Below are positions 51,987 through 60,351 of a DNA stretch of 64,000 nucleotides, piece after piece (position 1 is the first letter of the stretch; every line of letters begins with the position of its first letter). A program made the position numbers and the translations under genes. A model generated the notes under the pieces. That model was given only the letters and a program-made list of their open reading frames with translations, did not search any database and was not told the origin of the DNA. Source of the stretch: Candidatus Eremiobacteraceae bacterium (GTDB lineage Bacteria > Vulcanimicrobiota > Vulcanimicrobiia > Eremiobacterales > Eremiobacteraceae); contig DATGJI010000056.1 of NCBI GenBank assembly GCA_035295225.1, positions 41,216-105,215 on the forward strand. The letters are read 5' to 3'.

Positions 51987-51997
51987 TTGTCGTCACG

Positions 51998-52138
51998 TTA
52001 GATCTTCACTCCCCAGCCTCCGAAGATGCTTGAATCCGCGCCCCGCGGGATCCTGACCAACCGCGTGCGCCCATCGTTCTCGTCGGCCTCGTCCGCGATC
52101 GGGTACGTCGGTTTGACCTTCGCTCTGAACTCTTCCAT
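51998..52138 (-). CDS. 46-residue peptide gene, RiPP-precursor-like
   Basis: Short gene convergent with the LuxR regulator. ATG 52138 is preceded by AAAGGGG at a good spacing, and the frame runs 46 codons to TAA. Its sequence begins MEEFRAKVKPTYPIADEADE, continues NDGRTRLVRIPRGADSS and ends IFGGWGVKI. An acidic leader-like first half and a glycine/aromatic-rich end recall ribosomally made modified peptides, but no modification enzyme is nearby. It may instead be a signal peptide-like factor or simply a small regulatory protein. The strong ribosome site is the main evidence for translation. Confidence 0.5.
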   Translation of the reverse strand: MEEFRAKVKPTYPIADEADENDGRTRLVRIPRGADSSIFGGWGVKI

Positions 52139-52157
52139 GATAGTCCCCTTTCATTTC

Positions 52158-52173
52158 GCTCGCCGTGGCGAGC
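52158..52173. promoter_or_regulatory. Short palindrome upstream of the 46-residue gene
   Basis: GCTCGCC and GGCGAGC around GT, 20 bases before the start of the peptide gene. The arms are perfect and the centre is very short, which suits a dimeric DNA-binding protein better than an RNA hairpin. Possible LuxR-type operator; no direct support. Confidence 0.35.
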
Positions 52174-52380
52174 AGCAGTTGATGGGGATATCGTAGCGGT
52201 TTGGGTTAGGCGGCCGAATCCGGGGAAGCACGGGGAATTGGCGGCGAGTGTACGGAGAATTGCGGCTCGGGGCAGGCGGTTACCCGAAAGTCCCACGGAT
52301 GCGCCGTGCGCCGCACAGTGAATTGGCGACTGCGGTCGGACGCAAATCAGACGGCCGACTATTACACTCTCCACCATAGG

Positions 52381-52396
52381 GCTGGCGATGACCGGC
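52381..52396 (+). promoter_or_regulatory. Leader hairpin 1, before fibre gene 1
   Basis: GCTGG, loop CGATGA, CCGGC, ending 13 bases before the ATG, directly before GGGGAGG. It matches the hairpins at 53879 and 55478 in stem, CGAT loop and distance to the start. Confidence 0.65.
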
Positions 52397-52409
52397 ACGG
52401 GGAGGATGT

Positions 52410-53852
52410 ATGAGAGCCGCAAAGGCGCTTCATGTTTTCGGCATTTCGGTGCTCTGCCTCGGCGGCATCGCCGTGGGAAGCGCGCTGCACTTGCCCGCGA
52501 TGGCGGCGCAGGTCTATCAGCAATATCTATCGCCTGACACGACGTGCACGAGCAGTTCACCGTGCACGACGACCACGAACAACGGCAGCGGTCCGGCGAG
52601 CGCGAACACGAGCGTCGGCGGCACGGCGCTGACCGGCACGACGAAATTCAACAGCACCTCAAAGACGAAGTTCGCGGTCGGCGTCCTCGGGACCGATTCA
52701 TCGACGAAGGGCAAATTTGACGTCGGCGTCGAGGGCACGTCGGTCAGCGGTACCGGCGCGCTCGGCAACACGAAGTCGGGCACGGGCGTGAGCGGCGTAG
52801 CGACGACCGGAACCGGAGTGAGCGGCGTTTCCACAAACGGATTCGGCGTGACCGGATCATCGACGACCGGCTTTGGTGTTGTAGGTTCGAGCCAAACCGC
52901 CGGTATTCTCGGGCAAGGCAATGCCACTGGAAGCACCGGTGTCGAAGCGATTTCGTCCACGAGCAACACAAATGGCACAGGCGTGCTGTCGTATGCGCTC
53001 GGCACGGGCGGCGTCGGCGTGTCGGCGAACGGCAACAGCTTCGGTCTGCAGGCGAGCGGCAGTACAGCCGTTCAGGCCACCACTGCAACCGGCACCGCAC
53101 TTGAACTCGATTCGAGCGGCGGGATCTTGATCAACGGATTTAACAGCGGCACGGAGACCTTTTTCGTCGATGAGCTCGGAGACCTTGACACGACTGGAAG
53201 TATCCAAGCAAACTCAGCCGGTATCAGCTCGACGACTTTGAGCCCGTCACTGCAAGCGATTGGCCCGGAATCCGCGTTCGAAGCGATATCCACGGACTCG
53301 TCATCCACCACCCCGGCCATTCGGGCCTTTTCGAACGGCGGCCCGCTGTTCGCGGGATACAAAGGCGAAACGCAGGTCTTCTACGTCGACAGTTCCGGCA
53401 ATGAGATCATTAGCGGCTTCCTCTACACAGCAGGCTCGTGCAACAGCGGATGCATCACGCATGGTCCGCAGCAAAAACGCGTCGTATCGTACGAGTCACG
53501 CGAAAGCCAACCCACGATCGAAGACTTCGGCGAAGCGCAACTCGTGAACGGTGAGGCACAGGTCGCGCTGGACTCGTCGTTCGCAAACGTGATCGACAAA
53601 AACGCAACCTATATGGTCTTCACATCGCCGGAAGGCGATTGCAACGGCCTCTTCATCGCGCACAAATCCACCGCCGGTTTTGAGGTGCGGGAATTGCGCG
53701 GCGGCCATTCAACGCTGACCTTCGACTATCGCATCGTCGCCAAGCCGTTCGGCGACCATTCGGCGCGACTGCCGATGATCGCGTCGCGGGCGCAATTCCC
53801 CGAAAACCTCATCCACAAGATGCCGAAATTCAAACCGGCGACGCGCCACTAG
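52410..53852 (+). CDS. Secreted repeat-fibre protein, paralogue 1
   Basis: 480 residues. Signal peptide (VFGISVLCLGGIAVGSALHLPAMA, cleavage near 33), then a conserved QYLSPDTTCTSSSPC segment with two cysteines. Next come glycine-rich repeats of about ten residues (TGTGVSGVSTNGFGVTGSSTTGFGVVGSS) that should form a beta-solenoid or trimeric fibre, and a variable middle. The C-terminal 130-residue domain (GSCNSGCITHGPQQ...ESQPTIEDFGEAQLVNG...PEGDCNGLFIAHKSTAGFEVRELRGGHSTL) is conserved among the three paralogues and resembles C-terminal modules of large surface proteins in other environmental bacteria. The function is unknown. Confidence 0.75.
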   Translation: MRAAKALHVFGISVLCLGGIAVGSALHLPAMAAQVYQQYLSPDTTCTSSSPCTTTTNNGSGPASANTSVGGTALTGTTKFNSTSKTKFAVGVLGTDSSTKGKFDVGVEGTSVSGTGALGNTKSGTGVSGVATTGTGVSGVSTNGFGVTGSSTTGFGVVGSSQTAGILGQGNATGSTGVEAISSTSNTNGTGVLSYALGTGGVGVSANGNSFGLQASGSTAVQATTATGTALELDSSGGILINGFNSGTETFFVDELGDLDTTGSIQANSAGISSTTLSPSLQAIGPESAFEAISTDSSSTTPAIRAFSNGGPLFAGYKGETQVFYVDSSGNEIISGFLYTAGSCNSGCITHGPQQKRVVSYESRESQPTIEDFGEAQLVNGEAQVALDSSFANVIDKNATYMVFTSPEGDCNGLFIAHKSTAGFEVRELRGGHSTLTFDYRIVAKPFGDHSARLPMIASRAQFPENLIHKMPKFKPATRH

Positions 53853-53878
53853 TTGGACACATCACATCGCTTCTATAG

Positions 53879-53896
53879 GGCCGGCGATAACCGGCC
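53879..53896 (+). promoter_or_regulatory. Leader hairpin 2, before fibre gene 2
   Basis: GGCCGG, loop CGATAA, CCGGCC, ending 12 bases before the ATG and directly before GGAGAGG. Same design as the hairpins at 52381 and 55478. Confidence 0.65.
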
Positions 53897-53908
53897 TGGA
53901 GAGGAATC

Positions 53909-55357
53909 ATGAAATCTCTTAAGTCCTTTCACCTCGTCGGCATTTCCACGTTGTGCCTCGGCGGCATCGCTGTGGGAAGCGCGCTGCACTTGCCCGCGAT
54001 GGCGGCGCAAGTCTACCAACAATACTTGTCGCCGGACACGACCTGCACGAGCAGCTCGCCGTGCACCACGACCACGAACAACGGCAGCGGTCCGGCGAGC
54101 GCGAACACGAGCGTGGGCGGCACGGGGCTGACCGGCGCAACGAAATTCGTCGGCACCTCAAAGACCAAGTTCGCCGTCGGCGTGCTCGGCTCCGATTTGT
54201 CCACGAAGGGCAAATACGACGCCGGCGTGGAGGGCACGTCGGTGAGCGGCACCGGCGCTTTAGGGAGCACGAAGTCGGGAACCGGCGTGAGCGGTGTGGC
54301 GACAACCGGAACGGGCGTGAGCGGCGTCTCCACGAGCGGAACCGGTTTGGTCGGTACTTCAACCTCCGGCACGGGCCTGTACGCGAGCAGCTCCGGTTTG
54401 GCCGCAGAAACCCAAAGTAGCGGCAATAGCGGAATAGGATTGGAAGCGATCTCAAACGTCAGCGCCACGAACGGCACCGGCATACTCTCGTATGCCAACG
54501 GCACCGGCGGTGTCGGCGTGTCGGCAAATGGCGCGAGTTTTGGTCTGCAGGCGACGGGCGTCACCGGAGTACAAGCGCAAGGCGGCAATAGCGGTTCGGC
54601 GTTCGAGGCCGACAGCAACGGCGGATTGTTTTACACCGGCTACCTGAATGGAACCTTAAATTATGTCGTCGACAGATTCGGGAACGTCGAATCCAACGGC
54701 GGCCTGTCGGGGGCTAACGCTTCGTTCAACGAAACCGGCGGCGGAGTTCCGACCCTCAGTGCCGGAAATCCGGAGGGTGCGATCAACGCAGTTACAACCG
54801 ATCCGTCGTCTGCAACCGGAGCCGTCCGATTCTTTACGCAGGGCGGTCCCTTCATGCAGGGGTACAACGGAAGCACCCTTGAGTTCACAGCAGACGGTGC
54901 GGGCAACATCTTCATGAACGGTCTGATCTACACGGGTGGAGGTTGCAGCAGCGGCTGCATCGCGCATGGTCCAGTCCAAAAACGCGTCGTGTCGTATACG
55001 CCGCGCGAGAGCCAGCCAACGATGGAAGATTTCGGAGAAGGCCAGCTCGTCAATGGCGTAGCGCACGTGGCGCTCGATCCCGCGTTCGCAAACGTGATGA
55101 ACCAAAATGCGAGCTATTTGGTCTTCGCGATGCCGGAGGGCGACTGCAACGGACTCTTCATCGCGGCGAAGTCGAAGACGGGGTTCGATGTGCGCGAGCT
55201 GCGCGGCGGACATTCGACGCTCAGCTTTGAGTACCGCATCGTGGCGAAGCCGTTCGGCGATCATTCGGCGCGGCTGCCTATGGTCGAACTGCGGTCGCAG
55301 GCGAACAACAGCGTGTTCCACACGATGCCGCGCCTCAAACCGGCCACGCGGGGCTGA
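53909..55357 (+). CDS. Secreted repeat-fibre protein, paralogue 2
   Basis: 482 residues. The first 130 residues are nearly identical to paralogue 1 (same signal region and QYLSPDTTC), and the C-terminal domain is conserved (TGGGCSSGCIAHGPVQKRVVSY...VFAMPEGDCNGLFIAAKSKTGFDVRELRGGHSTL). The central repeats differ in sequence and number (TSTSGTGLYASSSGLAAET, VSATNGTGILSYANGTGGVGVSA). Conserved ends and a variable centre suggest recombination between copies or selection on the exposed part. Only 56 bases separate it from paralogue 1. Confidence 0.75.
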   Translation: MKSLKSFHLVGISTLCLGGIAVGSALHLPAMAAQVYQQYLSPDTTCTSSSPCTTTTNNGSGPASANTSVGGTGLTGATKFVGTSKTKFAVGVLGSDLSTKGKYDAGVEGTSVSGTGALGSTKSGTGVSGVATTGTGVSGVSTSGTGLVGTSTSGTGLYASSSGLAAETQSSGNSGIGLEAISNVSATNGTGILSYANGTGGVGVSANGASFGLQATGVTGVQAQGGNSGSAFEADSNGGLFYTGYLNGTLNYVVDRFGNVESNGGLSGANASFNETGGGVPTLSAGNPEGAINAVTTDPSSATGAVRFFTQGGPFMQGYNGSTLEFTADGAGNIFMNGLIYTGGGCSSGCIAHGPVQKRVVSYTPRESQPTMEDFGEGQLVNGVAHVALDPAFANVMNQNASYLVFAMPEGDCNGLFIAAKSKTGFDVRELRGGHSTLSFEYRIVAKPFGDHSARLPMVELRSQANNSVFHTMPRLKPATRG

Positions 55358-55363
55358 AGCCGC

Positions 55364-55397
55364 CATGGAGGGCGGTCCGTATGGGCCGCCCTCCATG
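55364..55397. repeat. Second-family palindrome, likely terminator or structured spacer
   Basis: CATGGAGGGCGG and its complement CCGCCCTCCATG form a 12-base-pair stem around TCCGTATGGG. It lies directly after paralogue 2. No T-tract follows. The inner GGCGGTCCGTA resembles the left arm of the hairpin at 56965. Confidence 0.7.
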
Positions 55398-55477
55398 CTT
55401 ATGCGTGTGCCCGAAAGTCCCGCAAGCACGCCGGAAAGCGGGAACCCAGCGTTTGGATACTACATTTCTCCCGGGAA

Positions 55478-55493
55478 GCCGGCGATGTCCGGC
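55478..55493 (+). promoter_or_regulatory. Leader hairpin 3, before fibre gene 3
   Basis: GCCGG, loop CGATGT, CCGGC, ending 13 bases before the ATG at 55507 and followed by GAGGAG. Same stem and CGAT loop as leaders 1 and 2, although the surrounding intergenic sequence differs. Confidence 0.65.
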
Positions 55494-55506
55494 ATGAGGA
55501 GAGATG

Positions 55507-56925
55507 ATGAGAGTTCCAAACGTCCGTCAACTGGGCGTCGCTTCGGCGCTCTGTCTTGGCAGTTTTGCCCTCGGAAGCGCGCTGCACTTGCCGGCGATGG
55601 CGACGCAGGTCTACGAGCAATATCTGTCGCCGAATACGGCCTGCAACAGCAGCTCGCCATGCACGTCTACCACCAACAACGGCAGCGGTCCGGCGAGCGC
55701 GAACACGAGCGTCGGTGGCACGGCGTTGACGGGCACGACGAAATTCAACGGCACGTCGAAGACGAAGTTCGCCGCCGGCGTGCTCGGCACCGATTCGTCG
55801 ACGAAGGGCAAGTTCGACATCGGTGTGGAGGGCACGTCGGTGAGCGGTGACGGCGTTCAGGGTACGTCGAAGAGCGGAATCGGCGTCAACGGCGTCGCCA
55901 ATAGCGGTTTCGGCGTCAGCGGCACTTCGTCGAACGTCGGCGTGTTGGGTAACGGTTCTACCGCCGGCGTCGAGGGAAGGGGGAATGCCGCGGGTGTCCT
56001 CGCGATCGCGAACGACAGCGCAGGCAACGGGACCGGTCTGGTTGCAGTCGCAAACGGAGCCGACGGCGTCGGCGTGGCGGCAATCGGTGCGAGCTTCGGT
56101 CTGCAGGCTTCCGGTCCAACAGCAATTCAAGCCATAGGAAACAACAACGCGGCGGACACTGCCGTGGAAGCGGTTTCCAGTGGCTCCGCCTTCTACACCG
56201 GCTTCAGTGGCGGAAAATTGACATTCATCGTCGACGGAAGCGGCAACGTGGAAACCGAAGGTTTCGTGTCTGGAACTGCCGCTTCGTTCGATAACGCGTG
56301 CTGCGACCCGGCGCTCGACGTGGTGTCGCCCCAATATGCACTCTTCGCTACTACGACCAATTCGTCATCGACAAATGCAGTTATCAACGCCTTCACCGCA
56401 GGCGGGCCGCTCTTTCTCGGAGTCAACAGATCGGCCGACACATTCATCGTCGACGCCGCGGGCAACGTCACCATCGCTGGTAAGATCTTCACCGCCGGAA
56501 TGTGCAGCAGCGGTTGCATCGCACACGGCCCGCGCCAACAACGCGTCATCTCATACGCGCCGCGCGAGAGCCAGCCCACGATAGAGGACTTTGGGGAAGG
56601 CCAGCTCGTCAACGGCGAAGCGCGCATCGCGCTCGATTCTGCCTTTGCGAACGTGATCGACAAAAGCGCGAACTATCTCGTCTTCGCTATGCCGGAAGGC
56701 GACTGCAACGGTCTCTACATCGCGGCGAAATCATCGATGGGATTCGAGGTGCGCGAACTGCGCGGCGGCCATTCCACGCTCGGCTTCGAATATAGGATCA
56801 TCGCCAAGCCGTTCGGCGACCATTCGGCACGGCTGCCGACGGTCGTGATGCCGGCGCCGCCGCCGCATCCTGAGATGCGTAGGATGCCGAATCTCAAGCC
56901 GCCGCAACGAGGCATTCATAAATGA
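55507..56925 (+). CDS. Secreted repeat-fibre protein, paralogue 3
   Basis: 472 residues. The most diverged copy: signal peptide LGVASALCLGSFALGSALHLPAMA, then QYLSPNTACNSSSPC, glycine-rich repeats (GVQGTSKSGIGVNGVANSGFGVSGTSSNVG) and the conserved C-terminal domain (AGMCSSGCIAHGPRQQRVISYAPRESQPTIEDFGEGQLVNG...PEGDCNGLYIAAKSSMGFEVRELRGGHSTLGFEYRIIAKPFGDHSARLPT). ATG 55507 is preferred over 55504 because of the ribosome-site spacing. The gap from paralogue 2 is 149 bases and holds a palindrome, so this copy may have its own promoter. Confidence 0.75.
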   Translation: MRVPNVRQLGVASALCLGSFALGSALHLPAMATQVYEQYLSPNTACNSSSPCTSTTNNGSGPASANTSVGGTALTGTTKFNGTSKTKFAAGVLGTDSSTKGKFDIGVEGTSVSGDGVQGTSKSGIGVNGVANSGFGVSGTSSNVGVLGNGSTAGVEGRGNAAGVLAIANDSAGNGTGLVAVANGADGVGVAAIGASFGLQASGPTAIQAIGNNNAADTAVEAVSSGSAFYTGFSGGKLTFIVDGSGNVETEGFVSGTAASFDNACCDPALDVVSPQYALFATTTNSSSTNAVINAFTAGGPLFLGVNRSADTFIVDAAGNVTIAGKIFTAGMCSSGCIAHGPRQQRVISYAPRESQPTIEDFGEGQLVNGEARIALDSAFANVIDKSANYLVFAMPEGDCNGLYIAAKSSMGFEVRELRGGHSTLGFEYRIIAKPFGDHSARLPTVVMPAPPPHPEMRRMPNLKPPQRGIHK

Positions 56926-56928
56926 CGT

Positions 56929-56950
56929 GGGCCGACTAGCGTCGGCCCCT
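56929..56950 (-). repeat. Palindromic repeat copy H, after fibre gene 3
   Basis: GGGCCGAC, TAGC, GTCGGCCC, then CTGC in place of CTTC. It lies 4 bases after the stop of paralogue 3, in the gap between that gene and the convergent pgl gene. Confidence 0.85.
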
Positions 56951-56964
56951 GCGGACAAGATGCC

Positions 56965-56985
56965 GGCGGACCGTAAAGGTCCGCC
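56965..56985. repeat. Second-family palindrome between fibre gene 3 and pgl
   Basis: Perfect 8-base arms GGCGGACC and GGTCCGCC around GTAAA, 7 bases before the pgl stop. Possibly a shared terminator for the two convergent genes. Confidence 0.75.
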
Positions 56986-56991
56986 CTACGT

Positions 56992-57735
56992 TCATAACAG
57001 GGAGGCGGCGGCGCGGTCCACGAGCCACGTGAGCGCGCCGCGCTTAGGCACGACGCCTTGCGCGGGTAACAATGCGGGATCGACAGGACCCGAAAGAACC
57101 TTTTGCAAGATCTCTGCCTTGGCGGAACCTTCCGTGAGGAACACCGCCGCGCGGCCCGCGTTGAGCGCTGAATACGTGAGCGTTAGCCGCCATGGCGAAG
57201 CAACGCCGGAATCCACGCGATTTGCGGCGCACGGTTGATCCGCGACCTTCAACGCCTCTGTGTGTGGGAATAGCGACGCCGTGTGGCCATCCGGGCCGAG
57301 GCCGAGATAGATCAGATCGAAGACGGGCGTGGTGACGCCGAAAAAGGACCGCAGCCGCAAATTGTAATCGAGCGCGCCGACGTGCGGCTCCAGTTCACCC
57401 ATCATGCGGTGGACGTTCGCATCGGGGACGAGACCGCCAGACAATAGCGCGTGGCGCGCCATGCCGTAGTTGCTGTCGGGATCTTCCGGGCCCACGCAGC
57501 GCTCATCGCTCCAGAAAAGATGCGTGTGCCGCCAGTCCACCTTGACCGCGTGCGGGGCCTCAGCCAACAATGCGAGCATCGCCTTCGGCGTTGATCCGCC
57601 GGAGAGCGCCACGGCGAACCGGCCGCGCGCCGCAATCGCAAGCCCGGCCGCTCGCACGAACGCCTCGGCGCCCGCTGCGGCGACGTCCGCGGGCGACTCG
57701 AGCACGCGCACGTTTGGCGTGGAGGTCTTGCTCAT
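56992..57735 (-). CDS. pgl: 6-phosphogluconolactonase
   Basis: Hydrolyses 6-phosphogluconolactone, the product of Zwf, to 6-phosphogluconate. 247 residues. Motifs: ALSGGSTPKAMLALL, FWSDERCVGPEDPDSNY and LGLGPDGHTASLFPHT. Of the open frame that extends further upstream, only the part from ATG 57735 is family-like. It overlaps the opcA stop (ATGA). Last gene of the - strand pentose phosphate operon; convergent with fibre gene 3. Confidence 0.94.
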   Translation of the reverse strand: MSKTSTPNVRVLESPADVAAAGAEAFVRAAGLAIAARGRFAVALSGGSTPKAMLALLAEAPHAVKVDWRHTHLFWSDERCVGPEDPDSNYGMARHALLSGGLVPDANVHRMMGELEPHVGALDYNLRLRSFFGVTTPVFDLIYLGLGPDGHTASLFPHTEALKVADQPCAANRVDSGVASPWRLTLTYSALNAGRAAVFLTEGSAKAEILQKVLSGPVDPALLPAQGVVPKRGALTWLVDRAAASLL

Positions 57736-58793
57736 TCGGCGCGCAGCACGGCGTCGAAGCGCGCGTCGCGATCGAGCGATCCGATGCAGCGGTCGAGTAA
57801 CACGGCTTCCTCTTGCGGATCGGCGGCAAACGCAAGCCGGCGAACTTCCGCGCCGCGTGCATCGAACGCGCGCCCTTCGATGCGTTGCGCATCTACATCC
57901 CACGTGACGTCAAGCGCCGCCGACGATTTCGACGATCCAAACGTGAGCCGCGTGACTGAGCCGAGATCGCCGCCGTGGTTCGTGACGCCGACGATCGAGC
58001 CGTGACCGGATAGGCGCGGCAGACACGTCGTGATCCAGCCTGCCAAGAGCAGCGCGCGCGCCGGCGGCGGCACGACGCCATCGGCTGAAGCCGAGCACTC
58101 GATGACGCAGTGATCGAAGTCGGGGATGAGCGCCGTGACGACCGGATCATCGCAGCACGCGGCGATCGTTTCTCGCCACGCAGTCGTGCGCTTCCAGTTC
58201 AGATCTGCCACCGCGGTCGAACCGCCGTGGAACTCGGACAGACGACGGAGCGTGTCGAGTGCGGCGGCGCCATCGCCGAAATCTTTCGAATCCACCACGA
58301 TCTTCGTCGCGAGCGGCGCGATCAAACGGAAGAGCCGGGTGGAGAACGGCGAGCCGCCGTTCCACCACAAGACCATGGGCAGGTCGCGGCTGAGCAGGCT
58401 GATGGCGGTAGAAGCAAGACGCGCTGCTTGATCGGTGTGCGCGAGCAGCACGATGCGCTCGCTGCAGACCGACGAGTCCTCGCCCGCATCCGAGCACTGG
58501 CTCAAGACCCACGCGAGCACCTGATCTTCGGGCGCGGCAAAATCCATCGCGATGCCGATTGAACGGATCGGATGCGTGGCCGCAAGCTTCGCGACCACGG
58601 ATGAGATGGCGGGCGCGTCGTGCAGATCCTCGAGGTAGGTGACGAGATTCATCGCGCACGAGCGCGACGGAGCGGGCGTGGCGCTGCCGGCCGGGCGCTC
58701 CCAGCGCTTGGCCAATACGGATTCGACCGCAGAGACCTCCACCGGCTCGAAGCCGTTCGGCGCGGGTCTGGCGCTGCCGTCTTGTGCGATCAT
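57732..58793 (-). CDS. opcA: Glucose-6-phosphate dehydrogenase assembly protein OpcA
   Basis: 353 residues. The family shows MNLVTYLEDLHDA-like starts, a central PMVLWWNGGSPFSTRLFRLIAPLATKIVVDSKDF and DLNWKRTTAWRETIAA, all seen here. OpcA acts as an allosteric partner of glucose-6-phosphate dehydrogenase in cyanobacteria, where its effect depends on redox state; actinobacteria also have it. ATG 58793 overlaps the zwf stop. Its place between zwf and pgl is the standard cyanobacterial/actinobacterial context. Confidence 0.9.
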   Translation of the reverse strand: MIAQDGSARPAPNGFEPVEVSAVESVLAKRWERPAGSATPAPSRSCAMNLVTYLEDLHDAPAISSVVAKLAATHPIRSIGIAMDFAAPEDQVLAWVLSQCSDAGEDSSVCSERIVLLAHTDQAARLASTAISLLSRDLPMVLWWNGGSPFSTRLFRLIAPLATKIVVDSKDFGDGAAALDTLRRLSEFHGGSTAVADLNWKRTTAWRETIAACCDDPVVTALIPDFDHCVIECSASADGVVPPPARALLLAGWITTCLPRLSGHGSIVGVTNHGGDLGSVTRLTFGSSKSSAALDVTWDVDAQRIEGRAFDARGAEVRRLAFAADPQEEAVLLDRCIGSLDRDARFDAVLRAE

Positions 58794-60346
58794 AGACGCC
58801 GCCACTCGCGGCCATCATCGGCGAGCAGTTTGTCCGCTTCCGGCGGTCCCCACGAACCGGCCGCATAGTTCGGAAAATTCGCCGGCGGTTTTTCGGCCCA
58901 CGCGGTCAGCACCGGATCGATGAGGGCCCAGGCCGCTTCCACGCCGTCGGAGCGGTCGAAGAGCGTCTGCACGCCTTTCATGCAATCCAAGATGAGCCGC
59001 TCGTACGGCGACGAGTCTTCGCGGCCGAACGTGGCACCGTAGCCGAAATCCATGTTGACCGAGCGGATGCGCATGTTCGGGCCGGGCACCTTCGCGCCGA
59101 ACTTCAGCGTGATGCCTTCGTCGGGCTGGATGCGCAGCGCGAGCACGTTGCCTTCCAATTCGGAGATCTGCGCGTTGCGAAACGGCAAGTGCGGCGCTTG
59201 TTTGAACTGCATGACGATTTCCGTCACGCGCTTGGCCATGCGCTTGCCCGACCGCACGTAGAACGGCACGCCGGCCCAGCGCCAGTTGTCCACCACGAAC
59301 TTGAACGCGGCATAGGTGGGGGTGGACGAATCGGGCGCGATATCCGGCTCTTGACGATAGCCCACCGCATCGGCGCCGGCGATGAAGCCCGGGCCGTACT
59401 GACCGCGCACCGCGTACTTGTCGACTTCGTGCGGTGCGATCGGGCGCACCGCCTTCACCACGCGCACCTTCTCGTCGCGGAAATCCGTGGCATCGAACGA
59501 CGTGACCGGCTCCATGGCGACGAGCGAGAGCAGCTGCAGCGCGTGGTTCTGGATGACGTCGCGCACCACGCCGGTCTCTTCGTAGAAACTCGCGCGGCCT
59601 TCGATGCCGAGACTCTCGGCCACCGTGATCTGCACGTGATCCACATAACGCCGGTTCCAGATCGGTTCGAAGACGCCGTTGGCGAAACGGAAGACCAAGA
59701 TGTTCTGAACGGTCTCTTTGCCGAGATAGTGGTCGATGCGGTAGATCTGATCTTCGCCGAGGTAGCGCAGCATCTCGGTGTTGAGCTGCTTTGCCGACGC
59801 GAGATCGCGGCCGAACGGTTTTTCCACGATGATGCGCGTGAAGGCGCGGTTTTGCGATGCGTCGGCGGCCTCGATCATGCCGGCATCGTGCAATTGCTGG
59901 ACGATGTCGCCAAACAGACTCGCCGGTGTGGCGATGTAGAAGATGCGGTTGCCGGCGGTGCCGTACTTGGGATCGAGTTTGGCAAGTTCGGCCTTCAGCT
60001 GCGTGTAGCACTTCGGGTCGTGGAAGTCGCCCGAGAGATAGTACGTCCGCGCCGAGAGGTCTGCGAGCACGGCGGCGTCTTGCACGCGCACGTCGCCGGA
60101 TGTGGCCACCGAGTCGGACAGCCGCTTGCGAAATGTCTCGTCGTTGCACGAGTCGTCGCGCGAGAATCCGACCATGCAGAATCCCGGCGGCAGCAGCTGC
60201 GCTTGCGCCAGGTTGTAGACGGCGGGGAGTAGCTTCCGCTTTGTGAGGTCGCCGGTCGCGCCGAAGATGACGAGTTGCGCAGGCTGCGTGGCGCGGTCTT
60301 GCGTCACGCCTTGCGCGAACGGATTTTCGATCGTGGAAGTCGCCAA
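58790..60346 (-). CDS. zwf: Glucose-6-phosphate 1-dehydrogenase
   Basis: First enzyme of the oxidative pentose phosphate pathway, making NADPH. 518 residues. Cofactor motif VIFGATGDLTKRKLLPA near residue 27, the substrate-site motif IYRIDHYLGKETVQNI, and NRRYVDHVQITVAESLGIEGRASFYEETG. The TTG at 60346 is used; it lies 5 bases after the gnd stop and no strong ribosome site is visible, because the upstream sequence is the palindromic repeat in the gnd tail. The stop overlaps opcA. Confidence 0.94.
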   Translation of the reverse strand: MATSTIENPFAQGVTQDRATQPAQLVIFGATGDLTKRKLLPAVYNLAQAQLLPPGFCMVGFSRDDSCNDETFRKRLSDSVATSGDVRVQDAAVLADLSARTYYLSGDFHDPKCYTQLKAELAKLDPKYGTAGNRIFYIATPASLFGDIVQQLHDAGMIEAADASQNRAFTRIIVEKPFGRDLASAKQLNTEMLRYLGEDQIYRIDHYLGKETVQNILVFRFANGVFEPIWNRRYVDHVQITVAESLGIEGRASFYEETGVVRDVIQNHALQLLSLVAMEPVTSFDATDFRDEKVRVVKAVRPIAPHEVDKYAVRGQYGPGFIAGADAVGYRQEPDIAPDSSTPTYAAFKFVVDNWRWAGVPFYVRSGKRMAKRVTEIVMQFKQAPHLPFRNAQISELEGNVLALRIQPDEGITLKFGAKVPGPNMRIRSVNMDFGYGATFGREDSSPYERLILDCMKGVQTLFDRSDGVEAAWALIDPVLTAWAEKPPANFPNYAAGSWGPPEADKLLADDGREWRRL

Positions 60347-60351
60347 GGCGA

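Noticed and set aside
52590..54480. Possible CRISPR-like or tandem DNA repeats in the fibre genes
   Set aside because: The repetition is protein-level (ten-residue Gly-rich units); units are not identical in DNA and there are no spacers.
55399..56334. Open frame of 311 codons opposite fibre gene 3
   Set aside because: Antisense shadow; the + strand gene has signal peptide, leader and conserved paralogues.
58815..60149. Open frame of 444 codons on the - strand
   Set aside because: Shadow of zwf in another frame, very rich in Arg/His, no ribosome site or homology.
59189..60232. Open frame of 347 codons opposite zwf
   Set aside because: Antisense shadow, rich in Arg/Val/His; zwf motifs are unambiguous on the other strand.
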